This document shows, piece by piece, positions 1-8,436 of a stretch of DNA of 64,000 nucleotides (position 1 is its first letter; the number at the start of each line of letters is the position of its first letter). The notes beneath the pieces were generated by a model. The model saw nothing but the letters and a program-made list of their open reading frames with translations. It was not told where the DNA came from and ran no database searches. The stretch comes from Chryseobacterium nakagawai (GTDB lineage: Bacteria > Bacteroidota > Bacteroidia > Flavobacteriales > Weeksellaceae). The stretch is taken from NCBI RefSeq assembly GCF_900637665.1, contig NZ_LR134386.1:922501-986500 (forward strand). The letters are read 5' to 3'. The position numbers and the translations under genes were made by a program.

Positions 1-154
1 GGAAGAGATAAGCACTGAAAGCATATAAGTGCGAAACTCGCCTCAAGATGAGACATCTTTTAAGGGTCGTGGGAGATGACCACGTTGATAGGCTATAGGT
101 GTAAAGACAGTAATGTCATAGCCGAGTAGTACTAATTACCCGTAGATTTATAGC
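1..154 (+). rRNA. 23S ribosomal RNA, 3' end (partial)
   Basis: The first ~154 bases read as the 3' end of a bacterial 23S rRNA, including the stretch GATAAGCACTGAAAGCAT and the terminal CCGAGTAGTACTAATTACCC. The gene starts outside the window. The 3' boundary near TTTATAGCC is set by eye and could be off by a few bases. It is followed by a spacer and the 5S gene, so this is the distal end of an rrn operon on the plus strand. Confidence 0.95.
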
Positions 155-218
155 CTGATATGGCGCACGAAAGTGCAGCAAGGTTAGCTCTTTGTGAAAG
201 TTTTTATCGCTTAAAACA

Positions 219-287
219 GATATCAGAGATTAGATCTCAGATATCAGACCAATTGGTCTGACATCTGCTGTCTTGCATCTGACATCT
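219..287 (+). repeat. Hairpins and short repeats in the 23S-5S spacer
   Basis: The 23S-5S spacer holds two adjacent stem-loops. At 219-245, GATATC pairs with GATATC and GAGAT with ATCTC across one A-A mismatch and a TAG loop. At 245-260, CAGACCAATTGGTCTG is a perfect 16-base palindrome. The word TCTGACATCT then occurs twice, at 257-266 and 278-287. The hairpins could be rRNA processing sites or a repeat insertion; both readings are inference. Confidence 0.6.
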
Positions 288-300
288 TATATACAACCTT

Positions 301-407
<107 letters not shown>

Positions 408-422
408 TTTTATTTTATTTTT

Positions 423-458
423 AAAAGTCTCATACAGTAATGTATGAGACTTTTTTTT
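423..458 (+). terminator. rrn operon terminator
   Basis: A perfect 14-bp stem (423-436 with 441-454), loop GTAA and a run of T to 458 form a strong intrinsic terminator just after 5S rRNA. Confidence 0.9.
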
Positions 459-576
459 GCTCTATACTCAAATCCAAAACACAATACAAAACACACCACC
501 ACACCACACTAAAACATTACAACCACAATACAATCACAAAACAATCATTAATCAGTAATAAATAATCTCTAAGTTT

Positions 577-637
577 TGGCTAAAGCCATTGGAATTCTTA
601 TTTACTATTAAGCGGGCTAAAGCCCACTTCTATTGAA
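577..637. repeat. REP-like element with two xGGCTAAAGCCx hairpins
   Basis: TGGCTAAAGCCA (577-588) and GGGCTAAAGCCC (614-625) are two short perfect palindromes sharing the core GGCTAAAGCC, 25 bases apart. I recall this core as a dispersed intergenic element in Chryseobacterium genomes, but no second copy was found in this window. Confidence 0.55.
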
Positions 638-724
638 TATTGGCTGTATCAAATATAAATAGCACTGAGAGTTAGATTGTACTCAACTATTGAATATCAT
701 TATAATTCTTTTTTTCATCGTCTA

Positions 725-840
725 TTGTCATCCTGTAAGGATCTAAATGGTTGAAAGGAAAAAAGAGCTTCTTATTTTCAATGGTAGCTTGAGTAGGTAT
801 AATTGTGAATAACGCTGGCTGGATGCCTACGGGATGACAA
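725..840. repeat. Inverted-repeat element bounded by TTGTCATCC
   Basis: TTGTCATCCTGTAAGG at 725-740 faces TTGTCATCCCGTAGGC on the opposite strand at 825-840. The ~116-bp unit thus has imperfect terminal inverted repeats, like a non-coding miniature element. The short minus-strand open frame over it is probably spurious. Confidence 0.5.
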
Positions 841-894
841 ATAGAATATAGACAAGATAAAGAATCATACAAGTACACTCGTCTTCATTATAGA

Positions 895-922
895 TTACTT
901 ATTGCTCATTACCCATTACTGA
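895..922. repeat. Short repeat word ATTGCTCATTAC
   Basis: The segment reads TTACTTATTGCTCATTACCC and continues CATTACTGAT. Closely related words (TTGCTCATTAC and the reverse GTAATGA..GCAA) recur at 44136-44214, so this looks like a dispersed AT-rich intergenic repeat. Confidence 0.4.
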
Positions 923-933
923 TGATTCATACC

Positions 934-1062
934 TTTTTCCTAGCCCTGATAGGAACGGTTACCCCGCAGCTTGGGTTAGCCCTTCGGCGAGGTTCAGGAT
1001 AAGGGAAAGGCATTGGTGCCAGGAGTATGAGTGGATAGCAGGATAAAGCTCCTGAGAGTATT
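934..1062. ncRNA. Candidate structured intergenic element (CCTAGCCC ... GCAGGATAAAGCTCCT)
   Basis: A GC-richer island in AT-rich sequence starts with TTTTTCCTAGCCCTGATAGG and ends with GGATAGCAGGATAAAGCTCC. Within it GGCA/TGCC (1009-1012 with 1017-1020) and AGGAG/CTCCT (1021-1025 with 1049-1053) can pair. I recall similar start and end words around variable middles in other flavobacterial genomes, possibly the Flavo-1 motif of Rfam; that link is from memory and untested. Strand and transcription are unknown. Confidence 0.4.
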
Positions 1063-1154
1063 TTTTGAAATTAAGTCAAGATTATTTCTATTCATGAAGA
1101 TTAAAATAGACTAAATCTCTTAAAGTCTTTTTATTTATGTTGTAACTTTATTCT

Positions 1155-2273
1155 ATGAAAGAGCATATTGTGAGAGGGTTCAGATTTGAAACTTACAAAG
1201 CACCGGAACTGTCTGTATTTGATCGGTTACTGGAAATTTTTACAGATTTGCTAACCCACACTTCAGGAGATTTTGATGAAGCCATTGACTGGCTTCGAAT
1301 GCTGGATGAAGAATATCAGCTTACCACTCCGGAATATACTATTGACGATTTTATTGAGGACCTTAAAAAGAAAGGATACATCCGTGATGAAGTTGATCCT
1401 AATGGTGGAAATGGAATTCGCCTGAGCGCAAAAATGGAACAGAACATCCGTAAACAAGCGCTTAATCAAATATTCGGAAATCTTGGTAAAAGTGGTAACG
1501 GTAATCATAAAACCAATAAAAGCGGAACAGGAGAAGATACAACGGGAGAATTTCGTAATTATAATTTTGGTGATCCGGTAGAGAAAATTTCTATTACGGA
1601 AAGTCTTAAGAATGCTCAAATCAATAACGGAATCGGAGATTTTCATCTTACTGAAAATGATTTAATTGTAGAAGACAGTATTCATCAATCACAGATGAGC
1701 ACGGTTTTGATGATTGACATCAGCCACAGTATGATATTGTATGGTGAAGATCGTATCACTCCGGCCAAAAAAGTAGCAATGGCACTTGCAGAGCTGATTA
1801 CTACCCGTTATCCGAAAGATACACTGGATATCATTGTTTTTGGTGACGATGCATGGCCTGTTAAAATTCAGGATCTGCCTTATCTGCAGGTTGGTCCTTA
1901 TCATACCAATACAGTGGCAGGGCTTCAATTGGCAATGGATATTCTACGTAGAAAAAGAAATACCAACAAACAGATTTTCATGATTACCGACGGAAAACCA
2001 AGTTGTATTCGTCAGGCGGATGGTACTTACTATATGAATTCTTATGGTTTGGATGAATATGTTGTTCAGAAATGTTATAATATGGCATCTCAGGCAAGAA
2101 GGTTACATATTCCGATTACTACTTTTATGATTGCGCAGGATCCTTATTTACAGCGTTTCGTGAGTGAATTTACAGAAGCTAATCAAGGGAAGGCTTTTTA
2201 TACGGGACTCAATGGACTAGGACATATGATTTTTGAGGATTATGAGACTAATCGTAAGAAAAGAATTCGTTAA
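1155..2273 (+). CDS. VWA domain protein, partner of the AAA+ ATPase downstream
   Basis: 372 residues with no signal peptide, so probably cytoplasmic. The N-terminal ~180 residues are acidic and helical with a Gly/Asn-rich linker (about 108-130). The C-terminal half is a von Willebrand A domain with an intact MIDAS: DISHS at 188-192, a threonine in the loop HTNTVAG, and the aspartate of ITDGKPS. VWA proteins next to MoxR or Mg-chelatase-like ATPases usually act as a metal-dependent adaptor for the ATPase. The ATPase gene follows after 58 bases, so the two probably form one transcript. The substrate is unknown. Confidence 0.85.
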   Translation: MKEHIVRGFRFETYKAPELSVFDRLLEIFTDLLTHTSGDFDEAIDWLRMLDEEYQLTTPEYTIDDFIEDLKKKGYIRDEVDPNGGNGIRLSAKMEQNIRKQALNQIFGNLGKSGNGNHKTNKSGTGEDTTGEFRNYNFGDPVEKISITESLKNAQINNGIGDFHLTENDLIVEDSIHQSQMSTVLMIDISHSMILYGEDRITPAKKVAMALAELITTRYPKDTLDIIVFGDDAWPVKIQDLPYLQVGPYHTNTVAGLQLAMDILRRKRNTNKQIFMITDGKPSCIRQADGTYYMNSYGLDEYVVQKCYNMASQARRLHIPITTFMIAQDPYLQRFVSEFTEANQGKAFYTGLNGLGHMIFEDYETNRKKRIR

Positions 2274-2331
2274 AAAATGACTATTCATTAAAAATATATT
2301 TCAACGTTTATAAAATCAGATTTTAAATAAG

Positions 2332-3771
2332 ATGACTGAAAAGCCAAACATAAAAACACTGGGTTCATTAAGAGCCTCAGGATATATATCAAAAAATATA
2401 AAAGACGAATTAAGAGATAATTTAAAAGCTAAAATTCGTAATAAAGAATCTGTATTTGAGGGAATTTTCGGATATGAAAATACGGTTATTCCTCAATTGG
2501 AACACGCTATTCTGAGCCGTCATAACATTAATCTATTAGGATTGAGAGGACAGGCAAAAACCAGGCTGGCAAGAATGATGACCTCTTTACTGGATGAATG
2601 GATTCCTTTTATTGAAGGAAGTGAAATTAATGACGATCCATTGAATCCGATTTCCCGCTATGCTAAAGAATTAATTGAGAAGGAAGGTGATAATACTCCA
2701 ATAGAATGGCTTCACCGCGATGAAAGATTTTTTGAAAAATTGGCTACTCCGGATGTGACTGTTGCCGATCTGATCGGTGATGTAGATCCTATTAAAGCTG
2801 CCAATCTTAAACTTTCTTATGCAGACGACCGTGTGATTCACTTTGGAATGATTCCGCGCGCTAACCGTTGTATTTTTGTAATTAATGAATTACCGGATCT
2901 TCAGGCAAGAATTCAGGTTTCTTTGTTTAATATTTTGCAGGAAGGCGATGTGCAGATTCGAGGATTTAAGGTGAGAATGCCTTTGGATATACAATTTGTT
3001 TTTACCGCAAACCCTGAAGATTATACCAACAGGGGAAGTATTGTGACACCGCTGAAAGATCGTATAGGATCTCAGATTTTGACTCATTATCCTGAAAATA
3101 TCAATATTGCAAGAGAAATTACCAATTATGAATCCAGTTTAGACAGCCGTCAGAAAAATGGAGTATATGTTCCTTCTTTAGCGAAGGATCTTCTGGAACA
3201 GATTGGATTTGAGGCTCGTGAAAGCGAATATGTAGATTCAAAAAGTGGAGTAAGTGCCCGTATGAGTATTACAGCTTTCGAAAATTTATTGAGTACAGCG
3301 GAACGCAGGTCTTTACTGACAGGTGATGAAGCAACTTCTGTAAGATTAAGCGATTTTGTGGGAATAATTCCTGCGATTACGGGAAAAGTGGAATTGGTTT
3401 ATGAAGGTGAGCAGGAAGGAGCAGAAGCGGTCGCTCAGTTATTAATTGATAATGCGATCAGAACTTTATTCACCTCTTATTTCCCGAAAGTCGAAAAACT
3501 GGAGAAAAAGAATATTGATGGACCGTTTAGCCAAATTACGGAGTGGTTTTTGGACGACGATGGCTTTTTGGAAATTACAGATGAATCTTCGGATGAAGCC
3601 TATGCAAAATCTCTTAACAGGATTTATCCTCTTGATCAGATTATTGAAAAATATCAGCCAGATACTCAGCCGGAAGATGTTTTATTCTTAAAAGAGTTTA
3701 TTCTTTGGGGATTGGCAGTTAACAAGAGACTGAATAGAGAAAGATTCAGAACGGGAGTTTTCTTTTCTTAA
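2332..3771 (+). CDS. AAA+ ATPase, Mg-chelatase subunit I / MoxR-like
   Basis: 479 residues. Walker A is GLRGQAKT (70-77), Walker B lies in CIFVINELPDL near 180-190, and a sensor-like FTANPED follows near 225. The Walker B region shows the E-x-P pattern of the Mg-chelatase/MoxR class rather than classical DE. No chlorophyll or cobalamin genes are nearby, so metal chelation is unlikely. With the VWA protein upstream it probably forms a chaperone-like remodelling complex, an inference from the family. A terminator hairpin at 3802-3835 ends the pair. Confidence 0.85.
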   Translation: MTEKPNIKTLGSLRASGYISKNIKDELRDNLKAKIRNKESVFEGIFGYENTVIPQLEHAILSRHNINLLGLRGQAKTRLARMMTSLLDEWIPFIEGSEINDDPLNPISRYAKELIEKEGDNTPIEWLHRDERFFEKLATPDVTVADLIGDVDPIKAANLKLSYADDRVIHFGMIPRANRCIFVINELPDLQARIQVSLFNILQEGDVQIRGFKVRMPLDIQFVFTANPEDYTNRGSIVTPLKDRIGSQILTHYPENINIAREITNYESSLDSRQKNGVYVPSLAKDLLEQIGFEARESEYVDSKSGVSARMSITAFENLLSTAERRSLLTGDEATSVRLSDFVGIIPAITGKVELVYEGEQEGAEAVAQLLIDNAIRTLFTSYFPKVEKLEKKNIDGPFSQITEWFLDDDGFLEITDESSDEAYAKSLNRIYPLDQIIEKYQPDTQPEDVLFLKEFILWGLAVNKRLNRERFRTGVFFS

Positions 3772-3801
3772 AATTTCGAAAAACTTAAAGAGCATAAAAA
3801 C

Positions 3802-3835
3802 AAAAGATGTGGAAGTAACTTCCACATCTTTTTAT
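3802..3835. terminator. Bidirectional terminator between convergent genes
   Basis: AAAAGATGTGGAAG (3802-3815) pairs with CTTCCACATCTTTT (3819-3832) around a TAA loop, with A runs on one side and T runs on the other. It can serve both the ATPase gene and the convergent carboxylase gene. Confidence 0.85.
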
Positions 3836-3854
3836 ATTTTAATCAAATTAATGA

Positions 3855-5483
3855 TCAGACCTGAATAACTCCCAGATTAAATTTCTCTGTAATAGGAGCA
3901 TGATTGGCAGCTTCTATGCCCATAGAAATCCATTTTCTGGTATCTGTTGGATTAATGATAGCATCTGTCCATAATCTTGAAGCAGCGTAAGTAGATTCTG
4001 TTTGTTTTTGATATTTCTTTGAAATAGTATCCAGTATATTGTTATGTTCTTCTTCAGAAATTTCTTTACCTTGTTTTTTCAGTGTAGATTCCTGAATCTG
4101 TGCCAGTACTTTAGCTGCTTGTGCACCACCCATTACTGCCAAGTCTGCCCAAGGCCATGCTACAATCAGCCTTGGATCATAAGCTTTTCCACACATCGCA
4201 TAGTTTCCTGCTCCATACGAATTACCAGTAATGATTGTAAATTTAGGAACTACAGAATTGGAAACTGCATTTACCATTTTTGCTCCATCTTTGATGATTC
4301 CTCCATGTTCTGATTTTGAACCCACCATGAAACCGGTAACATCCTGTAAGAAGATTAAAGGAATTTTTCTTTGATTACAGTTGGCAATGAATCGAGTAGC
4401 TTTATCGGCAGAATCGGAATAGATCACTCCTCCAAACTGCATTTCTCCTTTACCGCTCTTCACTAATTTTCTCTGGTTGGCTACAATTCCTACAGACCAG
4501 CCATCTACGCGTGCAGTAGCACAAATAATACTTTTACCATAGTCTGGTTTATATTCTTCATATTCTGAGTTATCCACAATACATTTGATGATTTCATAGG
4601 TATCATATTGCTCAGCCCTTGAAACCGGCATAATTCCGAAGATATTATCAGGATTTTCTTTTGGCGGAAAACTTTCTATTCTGTCGAAGCCTGCTTTTTC
4701 AGTACTTCCGATAGATTTCATGATATTTTTGATTCTGTCTAAAGCGTCTTTATCATCTTTGGCCTTATAATCAGTAACCCCTGAAATAGAACAGTGCGTG
4801 GTAGCTCCTCCTAATGTTTCATTATCAATACTTTCCCCAATAGCAGCTTTTACAAGGTAGCTTCCTGCAAGGAAAATAGAACCTGTTTTGTCCACAATCA
4901 TGGCTTCGTCACTCATGATAGGAAGATAAGCACCGCCTGCTACACAACTGCCCATAACCGCTGAAATCTGGATGATTCCCATAGAACTCATTTTGGCATT
5001 GTTTCTGAAGATTCTTCCAAAATGCTCTTTATCCGGGAAAATTTCATCTTGCATTGGAAGATAAACTCCTGCAGAATCTACCAGATAGATGATGGGAAGT
5101 TTGTTTTCCATGGAAATTTCCTGTGCTCTTAAATTTTTCTTACCTGTGATGGGAAACCAAGCTCCAGCTTTTACAGAGGCATCATTGGCAACAACAATAC
5201 ATTGCCTTCCGGAAACGTACCCCATAACTACAACTACACCTCCACTAGGACATCCGCCATGTTCTTCATACATCTCATAGCCGGCAAATGCTCCTATTTC
5301 TATGGAATCAGAACCTTTATCAAGAAGATAGTCTACTCTTTCTCTTGCTGTCATTTTTCCTTCTTCACGAAGCTTCTGAAGCCTCTTTTCACCGCCTCCT
5401 TTTTTGATCTCGGCAAGCAAGCGATTTATCTCTGATAATTTTAATCTGTTCTGATCTTCTCGTTTGTTGAATTCGATGTCCAT
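3855..5483 (-). CDS. Acyl-CoA carboxylase, carboxyltransferase (beta) subunit
   Basis: 542 residues, the usual length for propionyl- or methylcrotonyl-CoA carboxylase beta chains. It transfers CO2 from carboxybiotin to an acyl-CoA. Both halves of the carboxyltransferase fold are visible, with glycine-rich acyl-CoA/biotin loops SCVAGGAYLP in the N half and GNSYGAGNYAMCG in the C half. The whole family signature is intact. The biotin carboxylase/carrier subunit is not in the window, so substrate (propionyl, methylcrotonyl or other acyl-CoA) cannot be fixed. It is a single-gene unit transcribed away from the candidate small RNA. Confidence 0.9.
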   Translation of the reverse strand: MDIEFNKREDQNRLKLSEINRLLAEIKKGGGEKRLQKLREEGKMTARERVDYLLDKGSDSIEIGAFAGYEMYEEHGGCPSGGVVVVMGYVSGRQCIVVANDASVKAGAWFPITGKKNLRAQEISMENKLPIIYLVDSAGVYLPMQDEIFPDKEHFGRIFRNNAKMSSMGIIQISAVMGSCVAGGAYLPIMSDEAMIVDKTGSIFLAGSYLVKAAIGESIDNETLGGATTHCSISGVTDYKAKDDKDALDRIKNIMKSIGSTEKAGFDRIESFPPKENPDNIFGIMPVSRAEQYDTYEIIKCIVDNSEYEEYKPDYGKSIICATARVDGWSVGIVANQRKLVKSGKGEMQFGGVIYSDSADKATRFIANCNQRKIPLIFLQDVTGFMVGSKSEHGGIIKDGAKMVNAVSNSVVPKFTIITGNSYGAGNYAMCGKAYDPRLIVAWPWADLAVMGGAQAAKVLAQIQESTLKKQGKEISEEEHNNILDTISKKYQKQTESTYAASRLWTDAIINPTDTRKWISMGIEAANHAPITEKFNLGVIQV

Positions 5484-5626
5484 AGAATTTTCAATTTTTT
5501 ACGCTTAAAGATACTATTTTTATGAGGAATATGATTAGGAAGTAAAACAGTTGTTTAATAGTTTGGTTATTAGTTAATTGTGAAATTTTTAACAAAAAAA
5601 TATTTTTAAATAATTTAAATTTTTTC

Positions 5627-5748
5627 TAACTTTACAATAGAGTAACAGGGGGTGAAATCCTCTGCAAATACTCTGTTCCTAGTTTATTTTTTTAATAGTT
5701 TATTATTTGAAGGCCCTGAAAGTTTAATGAATTTTCAGGGTTTTTTTT
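5627..5748 (+). ncRNA. Candidate small RNA with nested hairpin and its own terminator
   Basis: A -7-like box TAACTTTA (5627-5634) precedes a nested stem: AGAGTA (5639-5644) with TACTCT (5669-5674), and inside it CAGGGGG (5646-5652) with TCCTCTG (5658-5664, two G-U pairs) around loop TGAAA. A linker leads to a terminator at 5714-5748. No open frame lies between, and both neighbouring genes are on the minus strand, so the plus-strand terminator needs a transcript of its own. No clear -33 box is visible. I cannot match it to a named RNA family. Confidence 0.55.
5714..5748 (+). terminator. Orphan plus-strand terminator
   Basis: CCCTGAAA (5714-5721) pairs with TTTCAGGG (5733-5740), followed by eight T. 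The opposite strand has no T run, so it works on the plus strand only, where no protein gene precedes it. Confidence 0.8.
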
Positions 5749-5766
5749 GATAATAAATAGTATTTG

Positions 5767-6288
5767 TTAGTAATATTTTCGATACTCTAAAATAGAAAGG
5801 TCAGTAAGAGGATTTTTAAATTTCTTGTATTTTTTAACTGGAATGAAGCCTAGTTTTTCTGGAATTTTTTTGCTGGCTATATTTTCTTCATCCACAGGAT
5901 ATAGAATATATGTAAAAGTAAAATTATTTTCAAGGAATTCAACGAGTTTAGTGATGATCTCAGTTCCTAATCCTTTCCCTTGAGAGCTTTTTTTTAGCCA
6001 TAATCCAAGCTCGATAGACTCTTCCGTTATGTTATGAATGCCACAACATCCAATAAAAATTCCGTTTGAATCTAGAGCGACCATTACCAAGTCCGTATTT
6101 TGGGATAGAGTTCTTTTTGATTCATTCACAAAATTGATAATGTCTTCTCTATTACCTTGTGGATTAAAGGGCATATACTTAGTGACTTCCTCTGTAAAAT
6201 GTTCTAAAATATCATCTATATATGAATCTTTAACAGGCTGTAAGGTGATGCGCTCCGTTTTGATTGTAATATCTGGATTTAAAATCAT
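5767..6288 (-). CDS. GNAT acetyltransferase, RimJ/RimL type
   Basis: 173 residues covering one full GNAT fold. The opening ITIKTERITLQPV pattern is typical of the RimJ/RimL branch, and the acetyl-CoA loop appears as SSQGKGLGTEI near residue 120, followed by the family's NIASKKIPEKLGF element. The substrate is not predictable; members act on ribosomal-protein N termini, antibiotics or small amines. It stands alone between the small-RNA candidate and a divergent transporter gene. Confidence 0.8.
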   Translation of the reverse strand: MILNPDITIKTERITLQPVKDSYIDDILEHFTEEVTKYMPFNPQGNREDIINFVNESKRTLSQNTDLVMVALDSNGIFIGCCGIHNITEESIELGLWLKKSSQGKGLGTEIITKLVEFLENNFTFTYILYPVDEENIASKKIPEKLGFIPVKKYKKFKNPLTDLSILEYRKYY

Positions 6289-6398
6289 TATTTTTCTTTT
6301 TTGATTTTTTTAGAAAATGAATAGAATAGATTATGTATTAGAAGCAAAAACTATTAAAAACTAAATTTATCATTTTTTATTAACTTAAATTTAAGTTT

Positions 6399-6433
6399 TT
6401 TGTGAGATTTATAAAAGCCTATTTGTAAATTTG
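6399..6433 (+). promoter_or_regulatory. Promoter of the DMT transporter gene
   Basis: -33-like TTTG (6399-6402) and a perfect -7 box TAAATTTG (6426-6433), spacer 23 bases, a little long. The ATG at 6462 follows 28 bases later. Confidence 0.6.
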
Positions 6434-6461
6434 CCTGTTAAAATTTTAAAGAAGGTAGGAT

Positions 6462-7340
6462 ATGCATAAATTAGCGCTTTTCAGATTGCACTTAATAATA
6501 TTTTTATGGGGATTCACTGCAATTTTAGGAAAACTGATTCATGCCAATGCTCAGATCCTAGTATTTTATCGGATGCTGTTTGCAGCAATCTTTCTTTTTG
6601 TATTTATCAGAGTATATAAGAAAGAAAGTATAAAGGTTTCTAGAAAAATATTTTTTCAGTTGGCAGCAATAGGTTTTACCATGGCGCTTCATTGGTATTG
6701 TTTTTTTTATTCCATCAAAGTTTCCAATGTTTCTATTGCGTTGAGCTGTTTATCACTATCAACGCTTTTTGCTTCTATTTTGGAGCCTATTATCTTTAAA
6801 AGAAAGATTGATATTTCAGAAGTAGTGATGGGTGTAGTAATTGTAGCCTGCATTTTACTGATTTTCAAAACAGAATTTCAATATAAAGAAGGAATTATAT
6901 ATGGAATTCTCTGTGCTGTTTTTGGGACTATATTTTCTGTTTTTAATGGAAAAATGTTTGGAAAGACAAGTTCTGGAAATATCATATTTTACGAAATATT
7001 CTCTGGTTGGTTTATTTTGATGTTATTTTATTTGTTTTCAGGACAAATTTTTCAAATGAATGAAATAAACTATCGTGACATAGCGTTAATATGCTTGTTA
7101 GCCAGTGTTTTTACTGCTTTTCCAATGCTGGAATCAGTGAAATTAATGAAGTATATATCGCCTTTTACTCTAATTTTAACAGTTAATTTGGAACCTGTTT
7201 ACGGAATTATACTAGCTTTTTTTATCTTTGGGGAATCAGAACATATGAGTCCTATATTTTATATTGCCTCAGGGGTTATGATATTGGCAATCATTGCGAA
7301 TGGATTAATAAAAGCCAGAAAAACTAAAAACTTTAACTAG
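6462..7340 (+). CDS. EamA/DMT family membrane transporter
   Basis: 292 residues, almost entirely hydrophobic, with about ten predicted membrane spans arranged as two EamA repeats; the second begins near residue 148. The opening LHLIIFLWGFTAILGKL is characteristic of the drug/metabolite transporter superfamily. It probably exports a small metabolite or amino acid from the cytoplasm, but no substrate can be named. The PorV-like gene starts 12 bases downstream, so it may be the first gene of that unit although the functions look unrelated. Confidence 0.85.
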   Translation: MHKLALFRLHLIIFLWGFTAILGKLIHANAQILVFYRMLFAAIFLFVFIRVYKKESIKVSRKIFFQLAAIGFTMALHWYCFFYSIKVSNVSIALSCLSLSTLFASILEPIIFKRKIDISEVVMGVVIVACILLIFKTEFQYKEGIIYGILCAVFGTIFSVFNGKMFGKTSSGNIIFYEIFSGWFILMLFYLFSGQIFQMNEINYRDIALICLLASVFTAFPMLESVKLMKYISPFTLILTVNLEPVYGIILAFFIFGESEHMSPIFYIASGVMILAIIANGLIKARKTKNFN

Positions 7341-7352
7341 CATCAAATTTAA

Positions 7353-8435
7353 ATGATGAAAAAATATTTTTTACTTGCATTTTCACTGCTCTATGGGCTG
7401 TCTCAATCTCAGATTATCAGGAAATATTCCAATGAATTTTTAAATATCGGAGCAGGAGCCCGAGGACTGGCAATGGGAGGGGCTGTAATATCCAATCAGG
7501 ATGACGTATATTCTCCTATGTGGAACCCGGCAGGTTTGATGTCTATTGAAAAAGACTGGCAAGGAGCTGCAATGCATGCTGAATACTTTGAGTCTATTGC
7601 AAAATATGATTATTTGGCTTATGCTAAAGTATTAGAAGAAGGTGTTTTTGGAGTTTCTGTGGTACGGCTTGGAGTAGATAATATTCTGAATACCACCCAG
7701 ATGATTGATGCTGAAGGGAATATTGATTACGATAAAATTACAAAATTCTCCCAATCGGACTATGCCGCTATACTTTCATATGCATTTCGCCCAGGAGGAA
7801 ATCCAAATCTTGATGTGGGGGTAAATGCTAAAATTGTCTATAGAAATGTAGGTAAATTTGCAAATGGGTATGGTTTCGGTTTTGACGTGGGGGCTATTTA
7901 TAAAGGTGAAAACGGATGGAAATTCGGGGGAATGATAAGAGATATTACAACTACTGTTAACTTTTGGAGTATTAACCAGAAAGAATTGTCAACGGTAGTG
8001 AATGGTGAAGAATTTAACCCGGCACCAAAAGATAAAATGGAACTTACGATGCCTAAGCTTAATGTAGGAGCAAGTAAGTTATTTGAAATCAATAGTAGTG
8101 TTTATGTATTACCGGAAGCAGGGATCAATGTAGATTTTGCGAAAACGGCTTCTTTAATCTCAACCGATTTTGCCAGTATCAGTCCCTATGCAGGAGCTGA
8201 ATTAGGATACCAGAAAATGATTTTTGTACGATTAGGGATCAATAGATTCCAGTCTATTACAGATATAGAAGATTTAAAAAGAAAAGTTTCTTTCCAGCCA
8301 AGTGCGGGGATAGGGATCAGATATAGAGGACTTACCCTGGATTATGCAATTACGAATTCAGGAATTGGAGGATCTAATTTCTATTCTAATTTCTTCTCAC
8401 TTAAGTTAGATATGGGAGCATTCAGAAACGATTAA
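7353..8435 (+). CDS. PorV/PorQ-family outer-membrane protein
   Basis: 360 residues with a signal peptide ending near SQSQ. The start of the mature chain (SNEFLNIGAGARGLAMGG, then WNPAGL) is the hallmark of PorV/PorQ-family 14-stranded beta barrels, related to FadL. PorV itself collects cargo leaving the type IX translocon and hands it to the sortase; PorQ-type relatives are of less certain function. This copy is followed one base later by a small secreted protein and then by a large T9SS cargo, suggesting a dedicated role for that cargo, which is inference. Confidence 0.85.
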   Translation: MMKKYFLLAFSLLYGLSQSQIIRKYSNEFLNIGAGARGLAMGGAVISNQDDVYSPMWNPAGLMSIEKDWQGAAMHAEYFESIAKYDYLAYAKVLEEGVFGVSVVRLGVDNILNTTQMIDAEGNIDYDKITKFSQSDYAAILSYAFRPGGNPNLDVGVNAKIVYRNVGKFANGYGFGFDVGAIYKGENGWKFGGMIRDITTTVNFWSINQKELSTVVNGEEFNPAPKDKMELTMPKLNVGASKLFEINSSVYVLPEAGINVDFAKTASLISTDFASISPYAGAELGYQKMIFVRLGINRFQSITDIEDLKRKVSFQPSAGIGIRYRGLTLDYAITNSGIGGSNFYSNFFSLKLDMGAFRND

Positions 8436-8436
8436 A

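Larger units (their letters stand above)
459..1154. other. Gene-free intergenic mosaic after the rRNA operon
   Basis: I see no credible gene in these ~700 bases. The only open frame above 60 codons (minus strand, 687-878) lies inside an inverted-repeat element, has no promoter box and matches no family I know. Instead the stretch carries at least three repeat-like units and one larger structured element, annotated separately. The start at 1155 of the next gene has a near-match -7 box (TAACTTTA, 1143-1150) only four bases before its ATG. Confidence 0.7.

Noticed and set aside
687..878. Minus-strand 63-codon open frame after the rRNA operon
   Set aside because: It spans an inverted-repeat element, has no promoter box and no known family.
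2332..3771. True magnesium chelatase
   Set aside because: No porphyrin or chlorophyll genes nearby and the VWA partner is short; family name only.
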